From: an uncultured Acidovorax sp.
GTDB taxonomy: Bacteria > Pseudomonadota > Gammaproteobacteria > Burkholderiales > Burkholderiaceae_C
Direction of reading: 5' to 3'
DNA length: 64,000 nucleotides
NCBI GenBank assembly: GCA_913774955.1
Contig: CAJYKV010000015.1
Location: 62,001-126,000, forward strand
Below, piece after piece: positions 17,873 to 29,544 of this stretch (position 1 is the first letter of the stretch; every line of letters starts with the position of its first letter). Made by a program: the position numbers and the translations under genes. The notes beneath the pieces were generated by a model. That model had not been told where the DNA came from and ran no database searches. It saw only the letters and a list, made by a program, of their open reading frames with translations.

Positions 17873-18178
17873 ATGGCCCAGCAAGATCCCCGCCCCAACG
17901 ACCGCCCGCCCACCGACCCCACGGCCTCGGCACCCATCCCCGAGCGCGTCGAGCGCCGCGTGGACACGACGCAGGACCATCCCGCGCCCGACGCCGAGCA
18001 GAACGACCTCAACAGCCCCGAAGGCCGCCTGCCCCACGAGCGCGACCAGGCCGTAGCCATGACCGACGGCAAACCCAATGCCGAGATGAAGCAGGCGCAC
18101 GACGACCTGGAGCGCGGCTTGAAGGACACCGACCGCGGCCTTCCGGCGCACGAGGCATACCAGAAGCAGAAGCGCTGA
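17873..18178 (+). CDS. Conserved small acidic/hydrophilic protein, unknown function
   Basis: 101-residue product full of Asp, Glu, Pro, Arg and Gln, without Cys or a membrane segment, probably disordered. The ribosome binding site AGGAG lies 7 bases before the ATG, which supports a real gene. The stop codon TGA (18176-18178) abuts the hom stop on the other strand (TCA at 18179), giving convergent genes with no spacer and no visible terminator. Confidence 0.6.
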   Translation: MAQQDPRPNDRPPTDPTASAPIPERVERRVDTTQDHPAPDAEQNDLNSPEGRLPHERDQAVAMTDGKPNAEMKQAHDDLERGLKDTDRGLPAHEAYQKQKR

Positions 18179-19627
18179 TCAGTCCAGCCGTTCCACGCGC
18201 AGGTGCGACGCAGGCGCGGCGCACCCTGCCAGGCCGGCCGCAGCCGCCGCCACTGCGCGCACGGCGCCGTCCCGCGCGGGCCGCGTGAGCGCCAGCAGTT
18301 GAGGCAGGGCCGCTTCGCCGGCCACACAGCGCGGCTGCCACACCTCCAGCCGTTCCACGCCGACTCCAGCCCGCGCCAGCGCATCGGCCACTGCCGCCAG
18401 CGCCGCACCCGCCCCGCCTTCTGCTGCTGCTGCCGAACCCGCCGGCAGGCGCAGCAATGGCACGCGCAAAAAGTGCCGCGTCACTACGTCCTCCATCGCC
18501 ACCACGGGCCGCTCCACCAGCGTATCCACAGGCCGGCCCAGCGGCAGCACCGCGCAGCGCGCCGGCCCACCCGCCTGCGCCACCGTCTGGCGCGCCACGT
18601 CGACCAGGTCCGCCACCACGGCCGAGGCCGTCGGCCCCGCGCCCGCGCCCGCGCCGCAGTGCAGCAGGGTGCCCTGCGCATCGCCGTGTACCAGCACCGC
18701 GTTCATCGCACCCTCCACCTGGGCGACCAACTGCGTTGCCGGCACCAGGGCCGGGTGTACGCGCAACTCCACCGCTTCGCCCTGCCGCCGCGCGATGCCC
18801 AGCAGCTTCACCGCATAGCCCCAGTGCGCCGCGGCCGCCACGTCCAGCGCGTCCAGCCCGCGGATGCCCTCCACGTGCGCCCGGTCGAAGCCCACTGGCG
18901 TGCCGAAGGCGTTCGCCGCGAGCAGCGCCGTCTTGTGCGCGGCATCGATGCCGTCCACGTCGAACGTGGGATCGGCCTCCGCATAGCCCAGCGCCTGCGC
19001 CTCCGCCAGCGCGTCGCCGAAGGCGAGTCCAGCGGCACGCATGCGGCTGAGGATGTAGTTGCTCGTGCCGTTGACGATGCCCGCCAGCCATTCCACCCGG
19101 TTCGCCGCCGCGCCCTCGCGCAGCGCCTTCACGATGGGGATGCCGCCGGCCACCGCCGCCTCGTAGGCCAGCGGCACGCCGCGCGCCTCCGCCTGGGCGA
19201 AGAGCGCGTTGCCGTGCACCGCCAGCAGCGCCTTGTTGGCCGTCACCACCGGCTTGCCGTGGGCGATGGCTGCGGCCACCCAGCCGTGCGCCGCGCCGAT
19301 GCCGCCGGCCACTTCCACCAGCACGTCCACGTCGGCGTGCGTGGCCACGCGCATCGGGTCGTCAGTCAGGTCCACCGAGGCGGCGCCATCGCCCAGCACG
19401 CGTGCGGCACGCTCCAGATCGCGCGCCGCCACGGCCACGACGCGGATGCCCCGCCCGGCACGCGCGGCGATGTCCGCCTGGTTGCGCGACAGCAGCTCCC
19501 AGGTGCCCCGGCCCACCGTGCCGATGCCGATCATGCCCACGCGCAGGGGACGGAGGGCGCCGCGGCCGGACGTCGCGGTGGTGCCGGCGGTGGCGGGAAC
19601 GGGCCGCCATTGGGGGTCGTTGAACAT
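18179..19627 (-). CDS. hom: Homoserine dehydrogenase
   Basis: Reduces aspartate-semialdehyde to homoserine with NAD(P)H, the branch point to threonine, isoleucine and methionine. The 482-residue protein has a Rossmann start (VGMIGIGTVGRGTWELL), Asn-Lys-Ala-Leu, the catalytic region 'GIVNGTSNYILSRM' and EADPTFDVDGIDAAHK, and a degenerate ACT-like C-terminal domain. The C-terminal part is Ala-rich and more divergent than usual, so feedback inhibition is uncertain. The leader encodes a Thr/Ile-rich peptide followed by a terminator, suggesting attenuation control. Confidence 0.9.
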   Translation of the reverse strand: MFNDPQWRPVPATAGTTATSGRGALRPLRVGMIGIGTVGRGTWELLSRNQADIAARAGRGIRVVAVAARDLERAARVLGDGAASVDLTDDPMRVATHADVDVLVEVAGGIGAAHGWVAAAIAHGKPVVTANKALLAVHGNALFAQAEARGVPLAYEAAVAGGIPIVKALREGAAANRVEWLAGIVNGTSNYILSRMRAAGLAFGDALAEAQALGYAEADPTFDVDGIDAAHKTALLAANAFGTPVGFDRAHVEGIRGLDALDVAAAAHWGYAVKLLGIARRQGEAVELRVHPALVPATQLVAQVEGAMNAVLVHGDAQGTLLHCGAGAGAGPTASAVVADLVDVARQTVAQAGGPARCAVLPLGRPVDTLVERPVVAMEDVVTRHFLRVPLLRLPAGSAAAAEGGAGAALAAVADALARAGVGVERLEVWQPRCVAGEAALPQLLALTRPARDGAVRAVAAAAAGLAGCAAPASHLRVERLD

Positions 19628-19679
19628 CGCGTCACTCTCTTTCTTGCTGCCGAACGGAGGGCCCGCAGGCCCGGAAAAC

Positions 19680-19705
19680 AAAAAACCCGGCGGTCGGGCC
19701 GGGTT
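19680..19705 (-). terminator. Attenuator terminator in the hom leader
   Basis: On the transcript strand: AACCCGGC, a 6-base loop, GCCGGGTT and further T residues, an 8-bp stem ending about 50 bases before the hom ATG. CGACCG within its loop and 3' arm is complementary to CGGTCG around 19738-19733, which also belongs to a small upstream hairpin (19747-19736), giving a possible antiterminator switch. It could alternatively serve only as the osmC terminator, but its position after the Thr/Ile peptide argues for attenuation. Confidence 0.7.
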
Positions 19706-19763
19706 CGTTCGGGGAGAAGGAATGACACCAGGCGACCGTCGGGACGGCCACCCAGCACGCAGG

Positions 19764-19871
19764 CTAGGCAGCCGCGGTGGTAATGGTGATCATCGTCATT
19801 CGCGCGCAGGCGGCCACGTGCCGCGCCGGGAGGGCGCAGGGCAGATGGCCGGAGGTGCGTGCGAACGACAT
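19764..19871 (-). CDS. Thr/Ile-rich leader peptide of hom
   Basis: The frame ends in Met-Thr-Met-Ile-Thr-Ile-Thr-Thr-Ala-Ala-Ala and stops at 19764. Four Thr and two Ile codons fall within eight consecutive positions, strikingly like the ThrL leader of enterobacteria. Translation may start at the internal ATG 19799 (11 residues) or at ATG 19871 (35 residues). A possible -10 element (TACACT, 19884-19879) would place the transcript start at or next to ATG 19871, making a leaderless leader peptide. Neither ATG has a clear Shine-Dalgarno. Confidence 0.65.
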   Translation of the reverse strand: MSFARTSGHLPCALPARHVAACARMTMITITTAAA

Positions 19872-19921
19872 GGCGGCCAGTGTACCGGAACGCGGCGGTG
19901 GCCGGCGATGTTTCGTGGCGA

Positions 19922-20359
19922 TCAGCCGACGAGCTGCGCGTCGAGCGTGATCTCGGGCACGGACGCCAGCGCCTTCGACAGCGGGCAGTTCGCCTTGGCG
20001 TCGGCCGCGATCTGCTGGAACTTCGCATCGTCGATGCCCGGCACCTTCGCCTTCAGCGTGAGCGCGATGCGGTCGATCTTGAAGCCCTCGCCTTCCTTGG
20101 CCAGACGCACCTTGGCAGTCGTATCGAGCGTCTCGGTGGAAATGCCGGCCTTCTCGCAGGCGAAGGCGAATGCCATCGTGAAGCAGGCCGCGTGCGCGGC
20201 GCCCACGATCTCCTCGGGGTTGGTGCCCGTGCGGTCGTCGCCGAAACGGCTGCCGAAACCATAGGGGTAGCTCTTGAGCGCGCCGGTTTCGGTGCTGATC
20301 TGGCCCTGGCCGGACTTGCCGGCGCCTTGCCAATGGACGGATGCGGTTTTCTCGGACAT
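19922..20359 (-). CDS. osmC: OsmC family peroxiredoxin
   Basis: 145-residue OsmC/Ohr-fold thiol peroxidase that reduces organic hydroperoxides. The two reactive cysteines are in Ala-Ala-Cys-Phe-Thr-Met and Asn-Cys-Pro-Leu-Ser-Lys. The YPYGFGSRF segment is typical of OsmC rather than Ohr. Start 20359 has AAGGAG 6 bases upstream. It stands alone between the collagen-like gene and hom, all on the minus strand. Confidence 0.92.
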   Translation of the reverse strand: MSEKTASVHWQGAGKSGQGQISTETGALKSYPYGFGSRFGDDRTGTNPEEIVGAAHAACFTMAFAFACEKAGISTETLDTTAKVRLAKEGEGFKIDRIALTLKAKVPGIDDAKFQQIAADAKANCPLSKALASVPEITLDAQLVG

Positions 20360-20472
20360 GCGGACTCCTTTTGCGGTGGGGGTGGAACAAACCTCCATCA
20401 CAGCATGGCCTGCGTCCGGGCCGCGTGGGCGCAGGGAGCGCCCACGGCCCCGTCCGCGTCCTACAGTTCAGT

Positions 20473-21456
20473 TCAGTTCAACTGTTGCACGACCATCGTC
20501 GCGCCGGCGCCACCGTCGAGCACGACGGTTCCCAGCATTCCGAAGAGCTGCAGCTGCAGCACGGAGCCGGCCGCCAGCGTCACGATGGTCTCGGCGCTGT
20601 AGCGGGTCGTCGAGGTGCTGGGAGTTTCCGTCAGCGCCGCCAGCGAGGCGCCGTTGACCAGCAGGCGCGCACTGGCGATCGTGGCACTGGTCGTGCGGAT
20701 CGTGTACTTCACGCGATACCGGCCCGAAGAGGATACGGTGAAGCTGTCGTTCGACCCGTTCACCGTGAAGCCGCTGCTGCCCAGGTTCTGTGCATTCGGC
20801 AGGGGAACCGCCGTGCCGCCGAGCAGTACGGGGATCGTAGTGCCCGACGTGTTGTGCGCTGCCATCGACGCCATGCTGCCGCCGGCCGGGCCGGTGGCGC
20901 CCGTCTCGCCCGCCGGCCCCGTGGCACCCGTGGCGCCAGCCGGGCCCGTCACGCCGGCGGGACCTTGAATTCCCTGGAGTCCCTGGGGCCCGGTCGCACC
21001 GGCGGACCCTGCGGCCCCCGTCGCACCCGTGGGGCCGACCGACCCGGTGGCCCCGGTCGCGCCCGTCGGCCCCGTGGCACCCGTCGCCCCTGCGGGCCCG
21101 GTGGCCCCGGTCGCACCCGCCGGGCCGGTCGCACCAGGAGCCCCCGCCAAGCCCGACGTGGCCGCAGGCGAACAGCCGCCCAGCCGTCCAGAGGCACTGT
21201 CGAAGCAGGTCAACTGGCCCTGCTGCGGCGCGGCCGGCAGCGCAGGCAGCAGCACCGCGCCATCGGTCTGCACGCGCAGGCGCTCTTCCGCCGTGCTGCT
21301 GCGCACGCTGAAACCGCCGCCCTGCGGCAGCGTGATGCTGACGTCCGCCGCCCGCACGGAAGGTGCGCTGGAAAGAGCGGCCAGCACGACCGCGGACGCG
21401 GCCAGGGTGGACAGCCGGGAATGCTGGGGCCCGAAGGAAAAGAGAGTGGGGTACAT
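20473..21456 (-). CDS. Secreted collagen-like protein with a BclA-like C-terminal domain
   Basis: 327 residues: signal peptide (cleavage near Ala36), a short N-terminal domain with two cysteines, about 29 Gly-X-Y triplets (roughly 102-190; mostly Gly-Ala-Thr and Gly-Pro-Ala), and a beta-rich C-terminal domain (200-327). The last resembles the trimeric jelly-roll of the Bacillus exosporium protein BclA, which nucleates triple-helix folding. Threonine instead of hydroxyproline in the triplets is usual for bacterial collagens. The likely role is a surface or secreted fibre in adhesion or biofilm. The DNA repeat makes the triplet number prone to slippage. The stop codon lies in a small tandem repeat of GTTCA. 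Confidence 0.82.
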   Translation of the reverse strand: MYPTLFSFGPQHSRLSTLAASAVVLAALSSAPSVRAADVSITLPQGGGFSVRSSTAEERLRVQTDGAVLLPALPAAPQQGQLTCFDSASGRLGGCSPAATSGLAGAPGATGPAGATGATGPAGATGATGPTGATGATGSVGPTGATGAAGSAGATGPQGLQGIQGPAGVTGPAGATGATGPAGETGATGPAGGSMASMAAHNTSGTTIPVLLGGTAVPLPNAQNLGSSGFTVNGSNDSFTVSSSGRYRVKYTIRTTSATIASARLLVNGASLAALTETPSTSTTRYSAETIVTLAAGSVLQLQLFGMLGTVVLDGGAGATMVVQQLN

Positions 21457-21783
21457 GGAGCAGGCCTTGTCGTCGTTTTTGGAATGTGCGGAATTTCTTC
21501 TCGCCCTGCCGGCCACGGAACCCTCGATATCCACGGAAAGCCCTTGCGGCAGAGCACAGAGGGCCGCTGTCGCGCGGTCCAAGCCATGCATGGGGCCCGC
21601 TCGACGGGCGCCCTGCATGCCTTTTCCGCTCTCTCCCCCTCTGTCCTTCCAATTTAAAGGACACCGCTTCCGCCGGCAACAGAAGTGGTCGCGGCCATGC
21701 ATGCAGAGCAACGCAAGGAAGAGCGCCACAACTCTTCCGTGCACAAAGGGGCGGAGGGATGTACCCCCTCTGCGACGCGATGC
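21457..21783. other. Intergenic, no gene recognised
   Basis: 327 bp between the collagen-like gene and the Cys-cluster gene, both minus strand. It holds a 7-bp inverted repeat (GGAAGAG 21717-21723 with CTCTTCC 21732-21738) and one AT-rich patch near 21649-21660 that could belong to the collagen gene promoter. No clear -35/-10 pair or T-tract terminator was seen. Confidence 0.5.
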
Positions 21784-22212
21784 TCAGCGCTGCCGCGTAC
21801 CGCCGGGCTGCCCCTGGGTGGCCGAGCCGTAGGCACACCAGCCGGGGCGCGGGCTCTTCTTCTGCGGATGCAGCCGGCAGGTCTCCGGCCGCACGTCGTA
21901 CACCGTGCAGCGCCGCGTGGCCGCGTCCAGAAAATGGCAATCCCCGCTCGCCCGCCGCGCCATCGTGAACACCACGTTCTTGTGGTTGAAATGGTCGATC
22001 AGCCGCGCCTTCTGCAGCCGCTTCGCGATGTGCCGCGGCTCCTCGTGCTCCGCCTCGAACGCATCCACCAGCCCGAGCCGCACCAGATCGGACAACTGCA
22101 CCTCGAGCGGCATCGTGCAGCAGTTGGCCGCGCAGGTGGTGCACAGGCCCGCGCGGTAGCGGGTCCAGGTGGCGGGGTTGTCGACGTCGACAATGGAGAT
22201 GGGGGAACGCAT
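21784..22212 (-). CDS. YkgJ-type zinc/iron-chelating Cys-cluster protein
   Basis: 142-residue protein of the YkgJ family. It has a Cys-Thr-Thr-Cys-Ala-Ala-Asn-Cys-Cys cluster near residue 25, later single Cys residues in 'GDCHFL', 'RRCTVY' and 'ETCRLHP', and a final Trp-Cys-Ala-Tyr. This Cys pattern defines a family thought to bind an Fe-S cluster or zinc; the biochemical role is not established. The start at 22212 lacks a Shine-Dalgarno but precedes the conserved region by the usual distance. Confidence 0.8.
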   Translation of the reverse strand: MRSPISIVDVDNPATWTRYRAGLCTTCAANCCTMPLEVQLSDLVRLGLVDAFEAEHEEPRHIAKRLQKARLIDHFNHKNVVFTMARRASGDCHFLDAATRRCTVYDVRPETCRLHPQKKSPRPGWCAYGSATQGQPGGTRQR

Positions 22213-22436
22213 GGGAGGGCGATTGTGCCCGGCGACGTGCGTGAGCGGCTGGTCGGCGATTTCCGGGCGCCTTGAGGAACATTGCCAGCCGGCCAGCCAG
22301 CCAGACCGCTTGCCTCGACCGGCGCCCCCAAGCGCGCTTGACCTACGCCGGACCCCGCCACGCCTGTGCACCATGAACTGGCAGTGAATGCATCCCTGCA
22401 TGTCACTTCACTTACCAGCTATTCGAGGAGCACAGC

Positions 22437-22928
22437 ATGAACCACCAGAACCAAGGCCACAGCACCACCGAATCCGTGGCCGACGCGGCCAAGGCACACC
22501 CCATTGGTACCGGCGTCGGTGCCGCTGGAGGTGCCGTGACAGGCGCAGCCGCAGGCTCCATCGGCGGGCCGATCGGCACGGCCGTGGGCGCGGTGGTCGG
22601 CGCCGTCGTCGGCGGCCTGGCCGGCAACGGTGCGGCCGAGGCCGTCAATCCCGCCACCGAAGACGCCTACTGGCGCGACGCCCATGCCCGCGAGCCCTAC
22701 TACACCGACACCTACGACTACGACGACTATGCGCCGGCCTACCGCTCCGGCTACCAGAACGTCATCGACGGCGGCCGCGACTGGAACCAAGCCCGCACCG
22801 ACCTGGAGCGCCGCTGGGACACCGACCACCGCGCATCGAGCCGCCTGAACTGGAAAGACGCCGAACCTGCGGCCAAGGCAGCGTGGGAGCGTGCCGACCG
22901 GATCTGGAAGCAGACGAAGCAGGAATGA
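22437..22928 (+). CDS. Glycine-zipper domain protein
   Basis: 163 residues. Residues 20-70 form a glycine-zipper with small residues every third or fourth position (Gly-Ala-Ala-Gly-Gly-Ala repeats), which could make a membrane-associating hairpin. The C-terminal half is hydrophilic with Tyr/Asp-rich 'YYTDTYDYDDY' and many Trp and Arg residues. GGAG lies upstream of the ATG. Such proteins are often induced by osmotic or envelope stress. No signal peptide is visible. Confidence 0.75.
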   Translation: MNHQNQGHSTTESVADAAKAHPIGTGVGAAGGAVTGAAAGSIGGPIGTAVGAVVGAVVGGLAGNGAAEAVNPATEDAYWRDAHAREPYYTDTYDYDDYAPAYRSGYQNVIDGGRDWNQARTDLERRWDTDHRASSRLNWKDAEPAAKAAWERADRIWKQTKQE

Positions 22929-23225
22929 TCTTGGACGCTCATGGGGCGGTTGCAAGAGCCATCGTGCACGCGCGAACGTTCTTCGTGAAAGTGGCTGCCC
23001 AGCTGCGCTTGCAGCGGGCGTCATGTATACAAGGCTAACAACCTTGAGATTGCACAAAGGTTGGTGCGGCAAACTGAATTCGCAAGCGTCCCGCCGTCAG
23101 GCTTTCTTTGGACGAGCGCCGGTTTCAGTCGGGCCGTCACCGATGCGGTAGCAGGTTCCTCTCGGATAATGATCCTTCATGCCCTGGATAGGTGAGGCCA
23201 GGGCTGTAGGAATGGGCGAGGAGCC
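22929..23225. other. Intergenic, island boundary, no gene
   Basis: 297 bp between the glycine-zipper gene and the HsdR-N gene. Composition is visibly less GC-rich around 23030-23100. No complete gene, repeat or clear promoter was recognised. It probably contains the junction between core chromosome and the acquired nuclease/ATPase pair. Confidence 0.4.
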
Positions 23226-23738
23226 ATGGACAAGAAAAACTGGAGCGAAACCGACGTTTGCGAGAAGCGTATCAGTCCGGCCATTGCCAGCGCAGGCTGG
23301 AATCTGATCGCTCAGGTGCTTCGCAAGTACACGTTGCGCGCCGGACGGGTGATGGTGCGCGGAAACACGGCGTTTCGCGACAAGAACAGCATCCTGCGTG
23401 CGGACTACGTTCTGTTCCACAAGCCCAATGTTCCGCTGGCAGTGGTCGAAGCCAAGGATCCCCATCATGCGGTAGGAGCCGGAATGCTACGGGCAATCCA
23501 GTATGCCGAATTGCTCGGAGTACCTTTCAGCTTCGCGAGCAGTGGCGAAGGCTTCGTCTTCCGCGATACCACGCTCTCGGATGGTGTGCTGGAGCGACAC
23601 TTCACGCACACCGAGTTTCCTTCCTCTGACGAACTGTGCGCCGACTTGCGCCAGCGCCTGGCCGAGCGCGGGGCAGTGCAGGCCCGTCTGGCCGAGGCAC
23701 TGGTGGAGACCGCCTGCTTTTCTTCGGGGCCTTTTTGA
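23226..23738 (+). CDS. HsdR N-terminal-like PD-(D/E)xK nuclease (stand-alone)
   Basis: 170 residues matching only the N-terminal nuclease domain of type I restriction subunit R. Asp60 and Glu75-Ala-Lys77 form the PD-ExK site, followed by 'GAGMLRAIQYAELLGVPFSFASS', the usual helix after it. The helicase motor and C-terminal part of HsdR, about 800 residues, are absent. The catalytic residues are intact, so it may be a functional minimal nuclease or a recent truncation. Its stop overlaps the next start (TGATG), implying translational coupling. GGAG precedes ATG 23226. Confidence 0.72.
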   Translation: MDKKNWSETDVCEKRISPAIASAGWNLIAQVLRKYTLRAGRVMVRGNTAFRDKNSILRADYVLFHKPNVPLAVVEAKDPHHAVGAGMLRAIQYAELLGVPFSFASSGEGFVFRDTTLSDGVLERHFTHTEFPSSDELCADLRQRLAERGAVQARLAEALVETACFSSGPF

Positions 23739-25444
23739 TGAGTCCCATCGCCCTGCGAGCCATGTTGGAGTCCTTGCGGAGCCTGCCGCGCGAGCAGGCG
23801 GTGGTGGAGTTCAAGTCGAATTTGGTCGATCCCGAGAAGATCGGGGCCTACATTTCAGGGCTGGCCAACACGGCTGCATTGCAAGGCCGCGACCGTGCCT
23901 GGCTGGTGTGGGGCGTGGAAGATGAAAGCCATCGGGTGCTGGGTACGGTGTTCGATCCGTTCGGGCAGAAGATTGGCAATCAGTCTTTACAGATGTGGCT
24001 GCAGGTGATGACGCAGCCCCGTGCCGACTTTGCCTTCCACGAGCTGGACTGTGACGGTCTGCGGGTGGTGATGCTGGAAATTCACCCCACACGCGCTGCG
24101 CCCACGGCCTTTCAACACACACGCTACATCCGCGTGGATACCCACTTGGTGAAACTGGCGGACTACCCCAGCCATGAAGCGCGCTTGTGGAATGCTCTGG
24201 GCACATCAGAAGACTGGACGGGCGTAGTAGTGCCTGAGGCAACGCTGGATGATCTGGACCCTCAGGCCGTTGCTGCCGCACGGGTGCGCTACGCCGAGTA
24301 CTTGGTGCGTGGTGAGCCCGACGCTTCGAAGCATGGGGCGATCCGTACCGAAGTGGCGGCATTGACGGTGCCCACGCTTCTGAACAAGGCCCGTGTGACC
24401 AAGCAGGGACGGGTAACCAGGGCAGCCCTGCTGCTGTTGGGCAAGGATGAGTCCTCGCATTTCCTGGCTCCTGCGGACGCGAAGATGACCTGGGTGCTGC
24501 GCGATGCGGGCAACGATACGGTCACGTCACAGCCCTTTGGCGTCCCCTTCCTCCTGGCCACGGAGCAGTTGTGCGCCCGCATTCGCAATGTGACGCTGGA
24601 CCACATGCCCGATGGTTCGCTGTTCCCCACGCCTGTGCCGCAGTACGACAACTGGGTGCTGCGCGAGGCGCTGCACAACTGCGTGGCGCATCAGGACTAT
24701 GTGCTGGGCGGCAAGATCAATGTGGTGGAACATCCGGATCGGCTGGTGTTCAGCAATCTGGGGCAGTTCATACCGGAGAGCGTGGCGTGGATGCTGGAGC
24801 ACCAGTCGCCGCCAGAGCACTATCGCAACCAGTGGCTTGCCGACGCGATGATTCGGCTGAGAATGATCGAGCAGGCGGGCAGCGGAATACGGCGGATGTT
24901 CACGACCCAGCGCCAGCGGCAGTTTCCGTTGCCCGACTACGAGTTTGGTCAGACCCCGCAGGGGTTTCCGCGCGTGGAATTGACCTTGCAGGGGCGGATG
25001 CTGGATTCCAAGTTCGCGCGGGTGTTGATGGCGCGCCCGGATTTGAGCTTGGGCCAGGTTCTGCTGCTGGACAGGGTGCAGAAGGGCCTGACTCTCTCAC
25101 TTTCACAGGCCCGGAGTTTACGCGATCTTGGGCTCATTGAAGGACGTGCGCCCGGCTATTTCATCTCGGCCAAGATGGCGGATGCGTTGGGGCAGAAGGC
25201 CAAGTACATCCACCAGCGGGGTCTGGATGACCGGTACTACCAAAAATTGGTGCTGGACTACCTCCAGCAGTATGGTCAGGCCACTAGAACGGATCTGGAC
25301 GCCTTGTTGCTTCGGAAGCTACCAGATGTTCTGACTGACGTGCAGAAGGCCAACAAGGTCAAGAACTTGATGCAAAGCATGAAACGGGCTGGGCTGATAC
25401 AGCCTCATGGAGCCCGCTCCGCTGCGGTTTGGCGGTTGTGTTGA
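23738..25444 (+). CDS. Schlafen-AlbA_2 / HATPase (RecG-C-like) protein
   Basis: 568 residues. An AlbA_2 (Schlafen-like) nucleic-acid-binding domain spans about 10-135 (VVEFKSN, then ISGLANTAALQGRDRAWLVWG). A GHKL/HATPase_c_4-type domain lies at about 300-420 (LREALHNCVAHQDY, EHPDRLVFSN, AGSGIRRMF). The C terminus looks like winged helices. Proteins of this type sit within type I restriction loci and other defence islands; their precise role is unsettled. Translation is coupled to the upstream nuclease gene by a one-base overlap. Codon use is less GC3-biased than in neighbours, consistent with transfer. Confidence 0.8.
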   Translation: MSPIALRAMLESLRSLPREQAVVEFKSNLVDPEKIGAYISGLANTAALQGRDRAWLVWGVEDESHRVLGTVFDPFGQKIGNQSLQMWLQVMTQPRADFAFHELDCDGLRVVMLEIHPTRAAPTAFQHTRYIRVDTHLVKLADYPSHEARLWNALGTSEDWTGVVVPEATLDDLDPQAVAAARVRYAEYLVRGEPDASKHGAIRTEVAALTVPTLLNKARVTKQGRVTRAALLLLGKDESSHFLAPADAKMTWVLRDAGNDTVTSQPFGVPFLLATEQLCARIRNVTLDHMPDGSLFPTPVPQYDNWVLREALHNCVAHQDYVLGGKINVVEHPDRLVFSNLGQFIPESVAWMLEHQSPPEHYRNQWLADAMIRLRMIEQAGSGIRRMFTTQRQRQFPLPDYEFGQTPQGFPRVELTLQGRMLDSKFARVLMARPDLSLGQVLLLDRVQKGLTLSLSQARSLRDLGLIEGRAPGYFISAKMADALGQKAKYIHQRGLDDRYYQKLVLDYLQQYGQATRTDLDALLLRKLPDVLTDVQKANKVKNLMQSMKRAGLIQPHGARSAAVWRLC

Positions 25445-25562
25445 CCGTAACTAGATAGACAACAACCACGGTTGTTTAACCATGGATGTTTTCCTAAGTT
25501 GTTGATTTGTATATTGTCTAGCGCGTTTTGAGGCGCTATTTAGACAAGAAAGATCGATGTCG
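25445..25562. other. AT-rich repeat cluster between the island and gyrB
   Basis: This 118-bp AT-rich spacer contains TAGACAA at 25456-25462 and 25541-25547 (plus) and 25514-25520 (minus). There is a palindrome AACAACC-AC-GGTTGTT at 25461-25476 and a hairpin TAGCGC/GCGCTA (25519-25524 with 25533-25538). The gyrB stop follows at once. It may hold a terminator shared by the convergent genes and could mark the insertion point of the nuclease/ATPase pair. Confidence 0.45.
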
Positions 25563-29380
<3,818 letters not shown>

Positions 29381-29544
29381 GTCTTCAACCCCTAGTGATT
29401 TGTGCGACGGTGCCGGGCCGCCCGGCGGCCGCGGGGAAACGGCCTGCGCGGGCCTCCCCCGGCCAACCTGGCATTTTGCCCGGGAACCGGGTCGTTTCCT
29501 GGGCGCGGGCGGGCGTCACCGTGGTCTTGTGGTGGCGGGCCGCG

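Noticed and set aside
20880-21150. Short tandem repeats resembling a minisatellite
   Set aside because: They encode the Gly-X-Y collagen region in frame, so they are explained by the gene.
22929-23225. Possible remnant of another restriction gene
   Set aside because: Short open stretches in several frames, but no recognisable HsdM or HsdS sequence.
23636-23737. Upstream extension of the AlbA_2 gene
   Set aside because: The extra 34 codons overlap the HsdR-N gene out of frame and have low-complexity sequence; ATG 23738 at the TGATG overlap is better.
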